NCBI RefSeq assembly: GCF_018595685.2
Contig: NZ_CP092334.1
Span: 3,996,001-4,060,000, forward strand
From: Flavihumibacter rivuli
GTDB lineage: Bacteria > Bacteroidota > Bacteroidia > Chitinophagales > Chitinophagaceae
Length of the DNA: 64,000 nt
Reading direction: 5' to 3'
The translations under genes were made by a program, and so were the position numbers. Positions within the stretch are counted from its first letter, which is position 1. Each line of letters begins with the position of its first letter. Shown piece after piece: positions 25,954-38,060 of this stretch. Below the pieces are notes generated by a model, which was not told the origin of the DNA, ran no database searches, and saw only the letters and a program-made list of their open reading frames with translations.

Positions 25954-26650
25954 GAGGGTATGTGGAAACCCACCTACGCTAAAGCTTCGGCGGGCGCGGT
26001 GTGGATATGTGAAAATGTGATCCTTACACCAACCTGGGCCATCTAACCATTAAATAAATAATTCCTAACCCCATTGGGGTCTCCCTAAGGGGCTGCTATG
26101 TACCCACATGTTCACCTCAGCAGGGTCTCCCGCAGGGGACCCTGATGAATAGTAGGAGAGAAATTCATCGGAAGTCCTATGCGACCACGCCCGCTGGCGT
26201 GATGAGATGAGGTATCCCCCGTCGCCCCCTTTGGTCATCAAACACAACGGGGGCGGTCCTAAATGATCTGCGCCGTTGATTGTAACGATGCAATTCTATT
26301 GTGCGCCGCTGTTGTGTGTTATCACCAACAGCTCATATATTCCTTCGCTAAGGGTATGGCAGAGGAGCTTTGGCTTTAAAGCTAACCAGCCTGTAAAGAC
26401 CTAAGCTTGCCCTGGAAATCCTGGTTGGGCAGGCGCGGATTCCTGGAGCAGGGCCGGAATAGGGCAGGAGTGTTTGATATTTTCTTAACTGTTTGATTAT
26501 TAAATGATTGAGTCTGATTTCTGCGTTTTATGCCGGTTTTTCCCTGCGGGTTTTTGGGCAGGATCAGGGGCATTCCGGGAAATCTGGCAGGTATTTTCAA
26601 AAATTCCCAATTCCCCAATTCCAAAATTTCTCCATTCCCCCCTCCCTCCT
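25954..26650. other. About 700 bp without a recognisable gene
   Basis: No convincing frame on either strand. The region has several GC-rich inverted repeats: AGGGTCTCC with GGGGACCCT around 26121-26143, and CGCCCCC with GGGGGCG around 26223-26255. The last 100 bp become simple and pyrimidine-rich with repeated AATTCC words before the atp promoter. It could be a decayed gene or carry dispersed intergenic repeats; I see nothing functional for certain. Confidence 0.5.
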
Positions 26651-26658
26651 TATCTTTG
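26651..26658 (+). promoter_or_regulatory. -7 box TATCTTTG for the atp operon
   Basis: TATCTTTGCGC stands 20 bp before the atpB ATG; a perfect TAnnTTTG match preceded by a C/T-rich tract. Confidence 0.65.
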
Positions 26659-26677
26659 CGCAAAATTTTAGACCCGC

Positions 26678-28071
<1,394 letters not shown>

Positions 28072-28087
28072 TCCACGTAAAAAGAAT

Positions 28088-28133
28088 ACTGCATCCAAAG
28101 CACAGGGCGGAGGATGCAGTTATTTCGCTTTTT
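28088..28133 (+). terminator. Hairpin with T-tract between atpE and atpF (attenuator)
   Basis: Stem ACTGCATCC / GGATGCAGT (9 perfect pairs, 15-nt loop), then TATTTCGCTTTTT. Within a clearly co-directional operon this probably works as a partial terminator or an mRNA-stabilising 3' end, giving excess atpE message. Confidence 0.6.
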
Positions 28134-28175
28134 GACCACGGAATTGTGTTAATTGTCAACTTTTAAGTAAATAAT

Positions 28176-28676
28176 ATGGAATTGTTACTGCCTGCCTTAG
28201 GTTATTTCGTTTGGACCCTGGTTGCTTTCCTGATCGTATTCTTCATCCTGAAGAAGTTTGCCTGGAAGCCGATCATCTCTACCCTCAATGAGCGTGAGAA
28301 GAATATTGCTGATTCTATCGCTACTGCCGAGAAGGTGAAAATGGAAATGGCCCAGCTGCAGAGCGAGAACGAAGCCCTGATGGTTAAAGCCCGCGAAGAG
28401 CGTGCCCAGATGCTGAAAGAAGCTAAGGAAACCAAGGATCGTATCATCAATGAAGCGAAGGAGCAGGCGAAGCTGGAAGCGAACAAGATCATTACTGATG
28501 CCCAGGCTTCCATCCAGCAGCAGAAGAATGCCGCCCTTACCGATATCAAGAACAGCATCGGCAACATGGTTATCGAAGTAGCTGAGAAAGTGATCCGCAA
28601 GGAGCTGTCCAATAAGGCAGACCAGGAGCAGTATATCCGCACCCTGGCCAACGACCTGACAGCAAACCAGAACTAA
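28176..28676 (+). CDS. atpF: F-type ATP synthase subunit b
   Basis: 166 residues: one N-terminal membrane helix (about 5-27) and then a long, charged coiled coil rich in Ala, Lys and Glu (EKVKMEMAQLQSENEALMVKA and onward), the peripheral stalk. Length matches the family. It precedes atpH by 24 bp. Confidence 0.95.
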   Translation: MELLLPALGYFVWTLVAFLIVFFILKKFAWKPIISTLNEREKNIADSIATAEKVKMEMAQLQSENEALMVKAREERAQMLKEAKETKDRIINEAKEQAKLEANKIITDAQASIQQQKNAALTDIKNSIGNMVIEVAEKVIRKELSNKADQEQYIRTLANDLTANQN

Positions 28677-28700
28677 AAGAACCTAAAGAATAATTGTAAG

Positions 28701-29264
28701 ATGCGTAATTCACGTGTTGCCCATAGATATGCCAAGGCCCTGATGGACCTCGCTGTTGAGACCAACCAGGTGGAAGCAGTGATGCAAGATATTGCTGCCA
28801 TCCAGGCTGTGACCAATGCAGAACTTCGCCAGGTTCTGTTGTCACCCATTATCAAGCATGATAAGAAGGTGAGCATTTTCAAGGCTATTTTTGAAGGAAA
28901 GATCAGTTCCCTGACCCAGTCCTTCTTTAATCTTGTCTTTACCAAGGGCAGGGAAACTTCGCTGACTGAGATCAATGAAGCCTTCCACGCACTGTACCGC
29001 AAGATGAAAGGTATTGCTGTACTCGAGTTGACAACAGCTGTGCCGATTTCAGAGGAGATGAAGGAGAACATCAGGAAAGGGTTGGAGTCCAGGCCCCGAT
29101 TTCAGGGCAAGACTTTAGAAGTCAGGGAAAAAGTGGATCCGGACATCCTGGGAGGATTTGTGCTTCAGGTAGAAGATATTCTTTATGATGCCAGCATCCG
29201 CCACGACCTCCAGGTGATCAAACAACAGTTTGTTGAAAACATGTACGTTCAGAAAATCAGATAA
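28701..29264 (+). CDS. atpH: F-type ATP synthase subunit delta
   Basis: 187 residues, soluble, OSCP/delta family: N-terminal helical bundle (NSRVAHRYAKALMDLAVE) and C-terminal domain with the conserved end VDPDILGGFVLQVEDILYDASIRHDLQ. It caps the F1 head and joins it to subunit b. It lies 30 bp before atpA. Confidence 0.95.
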   Translation: MRNSRVAHRYAKALMDLAVETNQVEAVMQDIAAIQAVTNAELRQVLLSPIIKHDKKVSIFKAIFEGKISSLTQSFFNLVFTKGRETSLTEINEAFHALYRKMKGIAVLELTTAVPISEEMKENIRKGLESRPRFQGKTLEVREKVDPDILGGFVLQVEDILYDASIRHDLQVIKQQFVENMYVQKIR

Positions 29265-29288
29265 TAAAAAAGTAAACCATCAAAATAA

Positions 29289-30872
<1,584 letters not shown>

Positions 30873-30892
30873 GGAACAATAACTCCCTATAT

Positions 30893-30920
30893 AAGCCCAT
30901 CCAACCGGATGGGCTTTTTT
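30893..30920 (+). terminator. Terminator of the atpB-A operon
   Basis: Perfect 10-bp stem AAGCCCATCC / GGATGGGCTT, loop AACC, then TTTT; 20 bp after the atpA stop. Confidence 0.92.
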
Positions 30921-31299
30921 ATTGCCCACTTCGAGAGGAAATAGTTAGCGTTGTAATGGAACTAACACACAGTATGATCGACTTTTTTCTTTGTTCAGTG
31001 AGTAGGGCGGGAGAGTTCAGCGATTAATTGAGCCTGTTGGAGTTATACCTGGTAACAGAAGCGGGTAGCCGAAGCCATTCCTGTCGGCCTTGAAATATTT
31101 TTTTTGCACCACTTGCATATTTCAAATTCATTGTTAATCTTTGTATCACTCTAATCGATCCATCCAATCCTCTCCGGACAACCGTACCCCAATCATCCTC
31201 CTGTTTTATTGATCCATTCCGATTCCTTCGAAAGTCGTTTCGTTCGTATTCCAATACCTATGGGCATTGTTCAAGTTCGTTACCCAAACACAAAGTGTT
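30921..31299. other. 380 bp without a gene between atpA and a secreted-protein gene
   Basis: No believable frame. A weak minus-strand frame (31024-31254) has no family character. A T-rich run at 31095-31103 follows a short GCCGA/TCGGC repeat. TTAATCTTTG near 31133-31142 resembles a -7 box with one extra base and could start a leader of about 150 nt for the next gene. Confidence 0.4.
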
Positions 31300-32055
31300 A
31301 TGAAGCATTCGAACCCAAGCCCGTTGGTAAACACATTGGTTCCTTTCTTCAAATTGTGGATGATCATTTTCGCATTGCTGGTATCAGCAATCGCCTCAGC
31401 GCAGACACTGGATTTCAGTGAAGCTAAACTGATAGGCGGTAAGGATGGCGGGAAAGGCGCTCAGTACCTGTTCAAGGGTGTGGCGAAAGATGTTTTGGGT
31501 AATGCCTCCATAGATTGTATAGTAACCATCAATGATCACTCCGGTGATGTTGAACTCAAGTCTGTCGATATTCCTGTAAGCGGCAATGGAACAGCGTTTC
31601 AGCCCCTGGTAAATTATAAAGCGGGTAAAAGTGATGCATGGATCGAATTTGGTTTTTCATTTCTTTCAGCTGATAGGCAGCAGGCCCCTAAACAACCCGT
31701 TTTGCTTCCTTTCCTGATCGCTTCATTTTATGGTTTGGAAGGTTATGAAGAAGCCAGGTCATTTATAGAATGTGACCTGGGCAGGGAAACTAATGTAGTG
31801 GTGGGAAGCCAGATCAATAACCTGGAAGTAACCCAGTTCGGGACCCTGTTCAGGACAGAGAACAAACAGGAAATGACAGGTAGTTATGCAGGTTTCAATG
31901 GCTATAATGAGAAGATATCCTTCTTTAGTCATGAAGTAGGTTCGGTAAAAGTTCGTTTTGGCCTCAAAAAGAATGGTAAGGAGTGGTCAGGGGAAGCCCA
32001 ATATAACCTTGAATTCAGTGAAATGATCACTGCGTTTGCCATCCTCCGGAACTAA
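31300..32055 (+). CDS. Secreted protein of unknown function
   Basis: 251 residues from the ATG at 31300; the frame is open to a TTG at 31267 but the ATG better precedes the signal peptide (hydrophobic stretch LWMIIFALLVSAIASAQ, cleavage about residue 35). The mature part alternates short beta strands and looks like one or two beta-sandwich domains, with no cysteine cluster or active-site motif that I recognise and no T9SS tail. It stands alone between terminators, upstream of a TonB receptor that has its own promoter. Confidence 0.7.
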   Translation: MKHSNPSPLVNTLVPFFKLWMIIFALLVSAIASAQTLDFSEAKLIGGKDGGKGAQYLFKGVAKDVLGNASIDCIVTINDHSGDVELKSVDIPVSGNGTAFQPLVNYKAGKSDAWIEFGFSFLSADRQQAPKQPVLLPFLIASFYGLEGYEEARSFIECDLGRETNVVVGSQINNLEVTQFGTLFRTENKQEMTGSYAGFNGYNEKISFFSHEVGSVKVRFGLKKNGKEWSGEAQYNLEFSEMITAFAILRN

Positions 32056-32143
32056 TGGATAGTTGAAATAAAGAGGGTATTCACGTACCGCCCTCCCCGA
32101 TGATATTCAAAAGCGTATAGTTTTAAAGGGTACGATCAACAAC

Positions 32144-32173
32144 GGCCTGGCTATTCTTAGCCGGGCCTTTTTA
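32144..32173 (+). terminator. Terminator after the secreted-protein gene
   Basis: Stem GGCCTGGCTA / TAGCCGGGCC (one mismatch), loop TTCT, then TTTTTAT. Confidence 0.8.
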
Positions 32174-32208
32174 TACTATGGTTTATGGGTAATTATTATT
32201 ACCCGATT

Positions 32209-32237
32209 GGTTTATATCATAAACTAGTTTACATTTG
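32209..32237 (+). promoter_or_regulatory. Promoter TTGG - TACATTTG of the second TonB receptor
   Basis: -33-like TTGG at 32209 and a perfect -7 box TACATTTG at 32230-32237. It lies inside the longest open frame (ATG 32185), which argues that translation starts later, at TTG 32254. Confidence 0.6.
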
Positions 32238-32253
32238 GAAAAAATTTTATCCA

Positions 32254-34485
32254 TTGAACCGATTCCTTTGCAGCATCGTACTGCTATTGACCAGTATTAC
32301 CGGCTTATCCCAGACCCGGATCGAAGGAAAAGTGAAAGACACCAAAGGGCGTCCTGTTGCCGGGGCCAGTATCAGCATCAAGGATAGTTATGATGGTGCT
32401 ACGGCTGATTCTCTTGGCGGATTCAGCTTTGTTACAGAAGAGAAGGGGGAGCGGATGGTATTGGTGAGTTCCATTGGTTACCTGCTCCTGGAAAGACCTG
32501 TCACCATCGGTTCTTCCACCCTGAAGCTCGACCTTCAGCTTAAGGAAGCACCGGATGAGTTGAAGGCGGTGGTGGTGACTGCCGGTTCATTTGAGGCAAG
32601 CGACAGCAAAAGGACCACTGTCCTTAACTCCATTGATATCGTGACCACTGCTAGTGCGAATGCGGATGTGACCGGGGCGATCAGGACCCTTCCGGGTACG
32701 CAGCAGGTAGGAGAAAAGGAAGGCCTGTTTGTGCGGGGCGGATCTGGTGAGGAAGCAAAGGTGTTCATTGATGGTACCCTTGTCAACAATTTTTTCTATT
32801 CCAGTGTGCCGGATATTGCCCAACGTGGAAGGTTTTCCCCCTTCCTGTTCAAGGGAACTGTTTTTACTTCAGGCGGATATTCTGCACTCTATGGCCAGGC
32901 TCTTTCAGCTGCCCTGATCCTGGAAACCATCGACCTTCCGGACCAATCATCTGCCAATATAGGGGTGTCAACGGTGGGATTGAACGGTGGTTACCAGCAC
33001 CTGAATAAAAAGAAGGATGCAAGCTGGGGTGTCAATTACGCATATACCAACCTGTTACCCTACTTTGAACTGGTGCCACAACGGCCGGATTATTTTAAGG
33101 TGCCGCAGTTCCATTATGCCGATGCTAATTTCAGATTCAAGACGAAAACCGGCGGCATGGTCAAGTTTTACAGTACTTTCCAGGCCAACCAGTTGGGACT
33201 CAGGAATGCAGATATTGATTCAGCCGCCCTTAAGAATGCCTTTTCGTTGTCTAACCAGAACCTGTATGCGAACCTTTCCTGGAAGGAAAAACTGGGAAAG
33301 AAATGGCGAATGAACCTTGGACTATCCTACAGCAATAACCTGGATGATATAGGAAACCAATTGCAGGACCAGGATGATAAACCGATCGCTATCCAGGGGC
33401 TGCCTTATGTACTCAAGAATTTTGCTTACGACCTGCGGTCAAGCCTTGCCCAAACCAAGCTGGTAATGGAGCGAAAGTTGAAAGGCCTGAGTGCTGTGCG
33501 ATTCGGAGGGGAATACCTCTATTTCCATGACAGGTTGGAAGCACGGGATACCAGTTTCAGGGCAAGGAGCCTGGATGATCATTTCAAGGCTGTATTTGCC
33601 GAGACAGATATTTACATCACCAATGACCTGGCGGCAAAACTGGGGGCAAGGTTTGAACATAGTTCCCTTTTATCGAGGTCGAACCTGGTGCCAAGGATTT
33701 CCCTTGCCTATAAACTTGGCAACCTGGGCCAGGCGTCCCTTGCCTATGGCATGTTTTACCAGAAACCTGAGCGAAATCAATTAGTGATCAATACCAACCT
33801 GGATTACACAAGGTCCACACATTATATTGCCAATTTCCAAAAGGTGACATCGGGAAATACTTTCCGGGTTGAGGCGTTCTACAAAAAGTATGAAGACCTG
33901 GTAAAGACCTTTCCCGGGCTGGATAATAGCGGTTATGGCTATGCGAAGGGCGTGGAATTGTTCTGGCGGGATAAAAAAACCTTCAAGGGCTTCGATTACT
34001 GGGTATCCTATTCCTTCCTTGATACCAGGCGCGACTACCTGAATTATCCCAATTCCATCCAGCCCAATTTTGCGGCCAACCATACTGCATCCCTGGTGCT
34101 GAAGAAATTCATTACCAAATGGAAGACGCAGTTCAATGCTTCCTATACCTTTTCAACCGGGAGGCCCTATTACGACATAAGGTATAACAGCAATGAGGAC
34201 AAGTTCGCCATCTACGACCAGGGAACGACCATCAACTACAACAACCTGAGCTTTAGCGTAAACTACCTGCCAACGGTTGGTAACCCCAATGCCAAGAAGT
34301 TTGTGGTATGGGTGCTTTCTGTCACCAACGTATTGAACCAGGACCAGGTATTTAATTATAACTATTCCTTTAACGGAAGCATCAAGCGGCCCGTTGTGCC
34401 GCCGGCCAACCAGTTCTTCTTCCTTGGCTGCTTCATCAGTTTTGGGATAGACAGGACGGAGGATGTGATCAACAGTAACTTGTAA
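32254..34485 (+). CDS. TonB-dependent receptor with carboxypeptidase-like N-terminal domain
   Basis: About 743 residues if translation begins at TTG 32254, which yields a canonical signal peptide (hydrophobic core SIVLLLTSITGLSQ); the longer frame from ATG 32185 (766 residues) would place the promoter inside the gene. After the signal comes a carboxypeptidase regulatory-like domain (EGKVKDTKGRPVAGASISI), then the plug (about 105-220, GAIRTLPGTQQVGEKEGLFVRGG) and a barrel. No SusD-like gene follows. Shorter than the phosphate-island receptor and not preceded by Pho-like repeats. Substrate unknown. Confidence 0.88.
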   Translation: MNRFLCSIVLLLTSITGLSQTRIEGKVKDTKGRPVAGASISIKDSYDGATADSLGGFSFVTEEKGERMVLVSSIGYLLLERPVTIGSSTLKLDLQLKEAPDELKAVVVTAGSFEASDSKRTTVLNSIDIVTTASANADVTGAIRTLPGTQQVGEKEGLFVRGGSGEEAKVFIDGTLVNNFFYSSVPDIAQRGRFSPFLFKGTVFTSGGYSALYGQALSAALILETIDLPDQSSANIGVSTVGLNGGYQHLNKKKDASWGVNYAYTNLLPYFELVPQRPDYFKVPQFHYADANFRFKTKTGGMVKFYSTFQANQLGLRNADIDSAALKNAFSLSNQNLYANLSWKEKLGKKWRMNLGLSYSNNLDDIGNQLQDQDDKPIAIQGLPYVLKNFAYDLRSSLAQTKLVMERKLKGLSAVRFGGEYLYFHDRLEARDTSFRARSLDDHFKAVFAETDIYITNDLAAKLGARFEHSSLLSRSNLVPRISLAYKLGNLGQASLAYGMFYQKPERNQLVINTNLDYTRSTHYIANFQKVTSGNTFRVEAFYKKYEDLVKTFPGLDNSGYGYAKGVELFWRDKKTFKGFDYWVSYSFLDTRRDYLNYPNSIQPNFAANHTASLVLKKFITKWKTQFNASYTFSTGRPYYDIRYNSNEDKFAIYDQGTTINYNNLSFSVNYLPTVGNPNAKKFVVWVLSVTNVLNQDQVFNYNYSFNGSIKRPVVPPANQFFFLGCFISFGIDRTEDVINSNL

Positions 34486-34613
34486 GGAAAACCGTGGGAT
34501 CAGCGCAAAACTGGTCAGGCTTTGCAAGTATTGATAAGTTTGGGTCCTGATGATCAATGCTGATTCATCAGGGCAGAAGGGATGTAAAAACTAAACTTTT
34601 AAAAATAAACACC

Positions 34614-35255
34614 ATGAAAAGAATCTTCGGAACGATCGTATTGTTCATTGTTGTTAACCTGGCAAATGCCCAGTCTGATAAGTATACCAGTGCCATGTCA
34701 AAGCAAATCGCTACTATGGAGAATGGTTACCAAAACGGGGATTTTACCCCTGCTGCCAATTCCTTTGAAAGGATCGCACAGGCAGAGAAAGAGCAATGGC
34801 TGCCTTATTATTATGCTGCTTATTGTTATGTGATGCAAGCCTATATGGACAAGGATAATTCAAAAAAGGATGCCATTGCCGACAAGGCAGATAGCCTTAT
34901 CAGAAGGGCTGAAGTCCTTGCAGGTGGTGAGAATAGTGAGATCTGTGTGATCAAAAGCATGATTGCCTCTGCCCACATGATGGTAGATCCACAGAGCCGC
35001 TGGATGCAATATGGCCCGGCATCTTCCGCTCAAATTGAAAAGGCAAAACAACTGGACCCGACCAACCCCCGACCGGTTTACCTGGAAGCACAATCCAAAT
35101 TCTATACTCCTGAGCAGTTCGGCGGAGGTAAATCAGTAGCAGCTCCTTTATTCGAGAAGTCGATCGCCATGTTTGATACCTTTCAACCCAAATCAAGTCT
35201 GCATCCTACATGGGGCAAGCGTGCTGCGGAATACTTTTTAGCCCAATGCAAATAA
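34614..35255 (+). CDS. Secreted TPR-like protein
   Basis: 213 residues from ATG 34614, with signal peptide MKRIFGTIVLFIVVNLANAQ. The mature part is helical with TPR-like pairs (YQNGDFTPAANSFERIAQAEKEQWLPYYYAAYCYV and DPTNPRPVYLEAQSKFY), so a protein-protein scaffold is likely. Similar small TPR proteins are common in Bacteroidota. It may be co-transcribed with the membrane protein gene that follows by 54 bp. Confidence 0.75.
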   Translation: MKRIFGTIVLFIVVNLANAQSDKYTSAMSKQIATMENGYQNGDFTPAANSFERIAQAEKEQWLPYYYAAYCYVMQAYMDKDNSKKDAIADKADSLIRRAEVLAGGENSEICVIKSMIASAHMMVDPQSRWMQYGPASSAQIEKAKQLDPTNPRPVYLEAQSKFYTPEQFGGGKSVAAPLFEKSIAMFDTFQPKSSLHPTWGKRAAEYFLAQCK

Positions 35256-35309
35256 CTTGTGCTAAATTCCAATTACATATTTGGTCAATCCTGTTCAAAA
35301 CAATTTTTA

Positions 35310-35933
35310 ATGCCCGATCAACAAACAATGACGGAAGAGCAGAGCCTGGAACTGATCCAGCAAATGATCCAGGCAGCAAGGGATGAGCATAATGATAATG
35401 GTTTTGGGTGGCGCCTTTGGGGGTGGATATTGTTCATTGCCTCCTTTGGCACCTTCCTTTCGCTTGAGTTCAATTGGAAGGGGAGCTTCTGGCTATGGAA
35501 TGCCGTATTGCCAGTTGGGGTAGTGCTGATGATCCTTTCCGGTATCTTCCGTAAGAAGCGCCATCGTAACCTTACCTATGCCAGGTCATTGCTGGATAAA
35601 ATGGGTGTTGGATTTTTTGCCAGCCTGTTTGCAACCATTCTTGGTATCAACCTGTTCTTTACTTCCGAGGCATCGCCGGACAATGTAGAGTTCTGGGGCT
35701 TCTTTTATATCCTCTACGCCTTTTGGATGTATATCCATGGCAGTGCGTTAAAATTCCGTCCGCTGATATTCGGGGCGATTTTGAACTGGATCGCCGGTAT
35801 CGCCATGTTCAGGATAACGGATATGAAATTTGATATGCTCCTGGGAGCTATGGCGATCTTATTTGGTTATCTTATCCCCGGTTACCTGCTCTACTTCCAG
35901 AGCAGGGCGGCTCAGAAAAAAAAGCATGTTTAA
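35310..35933 (+). CDS. Integral membrane protein, regulated by adjacent winged-helix gene
   Basis: 207 residues from ATG 35310 (an ATG at 35328 is also possible). A short acidic cytoplasmic N-terminus (TEEQSLELIQQMIQAARDE) is followed by about six membrane helices and a basic tail (RAAQKKKHV). I do not recognise the family by motif. Its last 8 bp overlap the start of the winged-helix regulator, a translational coupling that is common for membrane protein-regulator pairs in Bacteroidota and Firmicutes. Confidence 0.75.
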   Translation: MPDQQTMTEEQSLELIQQMIQAARDEHNDNGFGWRLWGWILFIASFGTFLSLEFNWKGSFWLWNAVLPVGVVLMILSGIFRKKRHRNLTYARSLLDKMGVGFFASLFATILGINLFFTSEASPDNVEFWGFFYILYAFWMYIHGSALKFRPLIFGAILNWIAGIAMFRITDMKFDMLLGAMAILFGYLIPGYLLYFQSRAAQKKKHV

Positions 35934-36216
35934 GGATCTCGACCCCATATTACATACACCCCTAAGACTTGCTGTGGTCTCTTTACTGATCAGTGTAAAA
36001 GAGGCAGAGTTTACTTTTATCCGGGAGAAGACCAATGCTACTGCCGGCAACCTGAGCGTGCAATTGAACAAGCTAAAGGAAGCGGGGTATATTGAGATCA
36101 TCAAACAGTTCAAGGACAACTATCCCCAAACCATTTGCCGGATCACCCCTGTTGGCATCAATGCATTTGAGCAATATGTCGCCAACCTCCAATCCTATCT
36201 CCAGGTAAAGAAATAA
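35926..36216 (+). CDS. Winged-helix transcriptional regulator (MarR/ArsR-like)
   Basis: 96 residues from ATG 35926, overlapping the preceding stop by 8 bp. It is a single winged helix: HTPLRLAVVSLLISVKEAEFTFIREKTNATAGNLSVQLNKLKEAGYIEIIKQF, then a wing (TICRITPVGINAFEQYV) and a short helix. This is the compact 'winged helix DNA-binding' family often paired with membrane proteins or ABC-2 transporters. It probably controls its own operon and perhaps the ABC genes downstream. Confidence 0.85.
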   Translation: MFKDLDPILHTPLRLAVVSLLISVKEAEFTFIREKTNATAGNLSVQLNKLKEAGYIEIIKQFKDNYPQTICRITPVGINAFEQYVANLQSYLQVKK

Positions 36217-36307
36217 GTGACTTAAGAATTATTGAGCGCCCTGTCAGGATTCCACAACAATCTTTCCTGATCGCTGTTATTGGAAGTGATAATACCCGAT
36301 ACTATTT

Positions 36308-37243
36308 ATGCAGCCTATTGTTGAGGTCAATAACCTGGTCAAGCGCTTTGATGAACTGGTAGCAGTGGATGACCTTTCCTTTACGGTACATAAGGCTGAT
36401 GTCTACGGTTTTCTGGGCCAGAACGGGGCAGGAAAGTCAACCACCATCAGGATGTTGCTTTCCCTCATAGCGCCCAGTTCGGGCTCCATAAGGGTTTTTG
36501 GCATGGACCTGCAAACCCACCGCAAAGAGATACTCCGCCAGGTTGGCGCGGTCATTGAGCGACCTGACCTTTATAAATACCTCACCGGATTGGAGAACCT
36601 GTCCATTTTCGCCAGGATGAGTGGCCAAAGGCCGGACAGGAAAAAGCTAATGGACCAATTGGAAATGGTGGGATTGGCCGAAAGGGCCCATTCCAAAGTG
36701 AGGACCTATTCGCAGGGTATGAAACAGCGATTGGGTATTGCTGTAGCCCTGGTCCATGATCCGGGGCTGGTGATACTGGATGAACCCACCAATGGACTGG
36801 ATCCACAAGGGATCGCAGATATGCGCAACCTGATCCTGAGATTGAGCAGGGACTTTGGTAAGACCGTGATCGTGTCCTCCCACCTGCTCAGTGAGATCGA
36901 GCAGATCGCCACCAGGATGATCATCATAGATAAAGGAAGGAAGATGGTGGAAGGCGCTGTAGCTGACCTGTTCCATCCAGCTAATAACAGGGTACACCTC
37001 AGTGTTGGCAATATGCAGGAAGCCATTGAGGTAGTACAACAATCGAAATGGGCGGCAGCCTACCTGCAGGAAGGTAGTGACCGGCTGGCCATCAATATGC
37101 CTCCGGGGGAAGTGCCAGTATTGGTACAGCAACTGGCAGCATCAGGGGTTCTCATCCAAGAAGTAAGGTCAGCAAATTCCCTGGAAGAATATTTTCTATC
37201 AATTACAGCAGGAAAACAACATGTGGCAGCTTTTACGAATTGA
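36308..37243 (+). CDS. ABC-2 type transporter ATP-binding protein
   Basis: 311 residues. Walker A GQNGAGKST (about 37-45), Q-loop, signature YSQGMKQR (about 136-143), Walker B LVILDEPTNGLDPQG (about 156-170) and H-loop SSHLLSE. The C-terminal 80 residues are the extension typical of CcmA/NatA-type ATPases. Its end overlaps the permease start by 23 bp, so both are translationally coupled and form one transporter. Gliding/secretion transporters of Bacteroidota (GldA type) use the same fold, but this could equally be drug or antibiotic export. Confidence 0.92.
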   Translation: MQPIVEVNNLVKRFDELVAVDDLSFTVHKADVYGFLGQNGAGKSTTIRMLLSLIAPSSGSIRVFGMDLQTHRKEILRQVGAVIERPDLYKYLTGLENLSIFARMSGQRPDRKKLMDQLEMVGLAERAHSKVRTYSQGMKQRLGIAVALVHDPGLVILDEPTNGLDPQGIADMRNLILRLSRDFGKTVIVSSHLLSEIEQIATRMIIIDKGRKMVEGAVADLFHPANNRVHLSVGNMQEAIEVVQQSKWAAAYLQEGSDRLAINMPPGEVPVLVQQLAASGVLIQEVRSANSLEEYFLSITAGKQHVAAFTN

Positions 37244-38060
37244 ATTATACAAGATCTTCAAAAGGCCGCGTACCTATATCAGCTTTGCTGCTATAGGTGC
37301 CATTGTGATGCTGATCCTGCTGGCCTTTTATGTGGATGGACGGAATTACATGGCCTTTGGCCTGCAATCCCTTACCCAGACCTTCGATATAGAAGGTAAG
37401 GTGTTAAATGGATACCTGATCTGCTTCATCATCTTACAGACCTTATTGATCCATGTGCCCCTGCTGATCGCGTTGGTTGCGGGTGACCTGGTGGCAGGTG
37501 AGGCCAATATGGGAACCCTTCGCTTGCTGATCACCAAGCCGGTGAGCAGGACAGAATTAATGTTCAGTAAATTCCTGGCTTCTGTGGTATATACCATGAT
37601 GCTGCTGGTATGGATGGCCATTCTTTCCCTTTTGGTTTCTGTATTGGTGTTTGGGTTGGGTGACCTGATGATCCTGAAAAGCGAGGAAGTGGTGGTGTTG
37701 AACAAGGCCGATGTATTATGGCGCTATTTCGCAGCTTTTGGCTTTGCCGCCATCGCCATGACCACCGTCGCTGCCCTTTCCTTTCTATTGTCCATCTTTG
37801 CTGAGAATTCTATTGGACCGATCGTGACAACCATGAGTGTGATCATTGTCTTCACCATCCTGACCACCATGGATATCCCGGTCTTCAATAAGATCAAACC
37901 TTTCCTCTTCACCACACACATGATCGGCTGGAAGGGCTTTTTTGATGCCCCTGTGGTATGGGAGTCTGTTTTAACATCTGCAGGTGTCCTTGTGTTGCAC
38001 ATCATTGTGTTCGTAGGGGCTGCCATTGCAATATTCAGGAGAAAAGATATTTTGTCTTAA
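37221..38060 (+). CDS. ABC-2 type transporter permease
   Basis: 279 residues with six predicted membrane helices and the cytoplasmic amphipathic N-terminus typical of ABC-2 permeases (LLRIELYKIFKRPRTYISF). The GDLVAGEANMGTLRLLITKPVSRTELMFSKFLAS block is the family signature. It overlaps the ATPase gene by 23 bp, and the next gene begins directly after its stop codon. Confidence 0.9.
   Translation: MWQLLRIELYKIFKRPRTYISFAAIGAIVMLILLAFYVDGRNYMAFGLQSLTQTFDIEGKVLNGYLICFIILQTLLIHVPLLIALVAGDLVAGEANMGTLRLLITKPVSRTELMFSKFLASVVYTMMLLVWMAILSLLVSVLVFGLGDLMILKSEEVVVLNKADVLWRYFAAFGFAAIAMTTVAALSFLLSIFAENSIGPIVTTMSVIIVFTILTTMDIPVFNKIKPFLFTTHMIGWKGFFDAPVVWESVLTSAGVLVLHIIVFVGAAIAIFRRKDILS

Noticed and set aside
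31024-31254. 76-residue minus-strand frame in the atpA-downstream gap
   Set aside because: No promoter, no recognisable fold, Arg- and Asn-rich composition typical of random translation.
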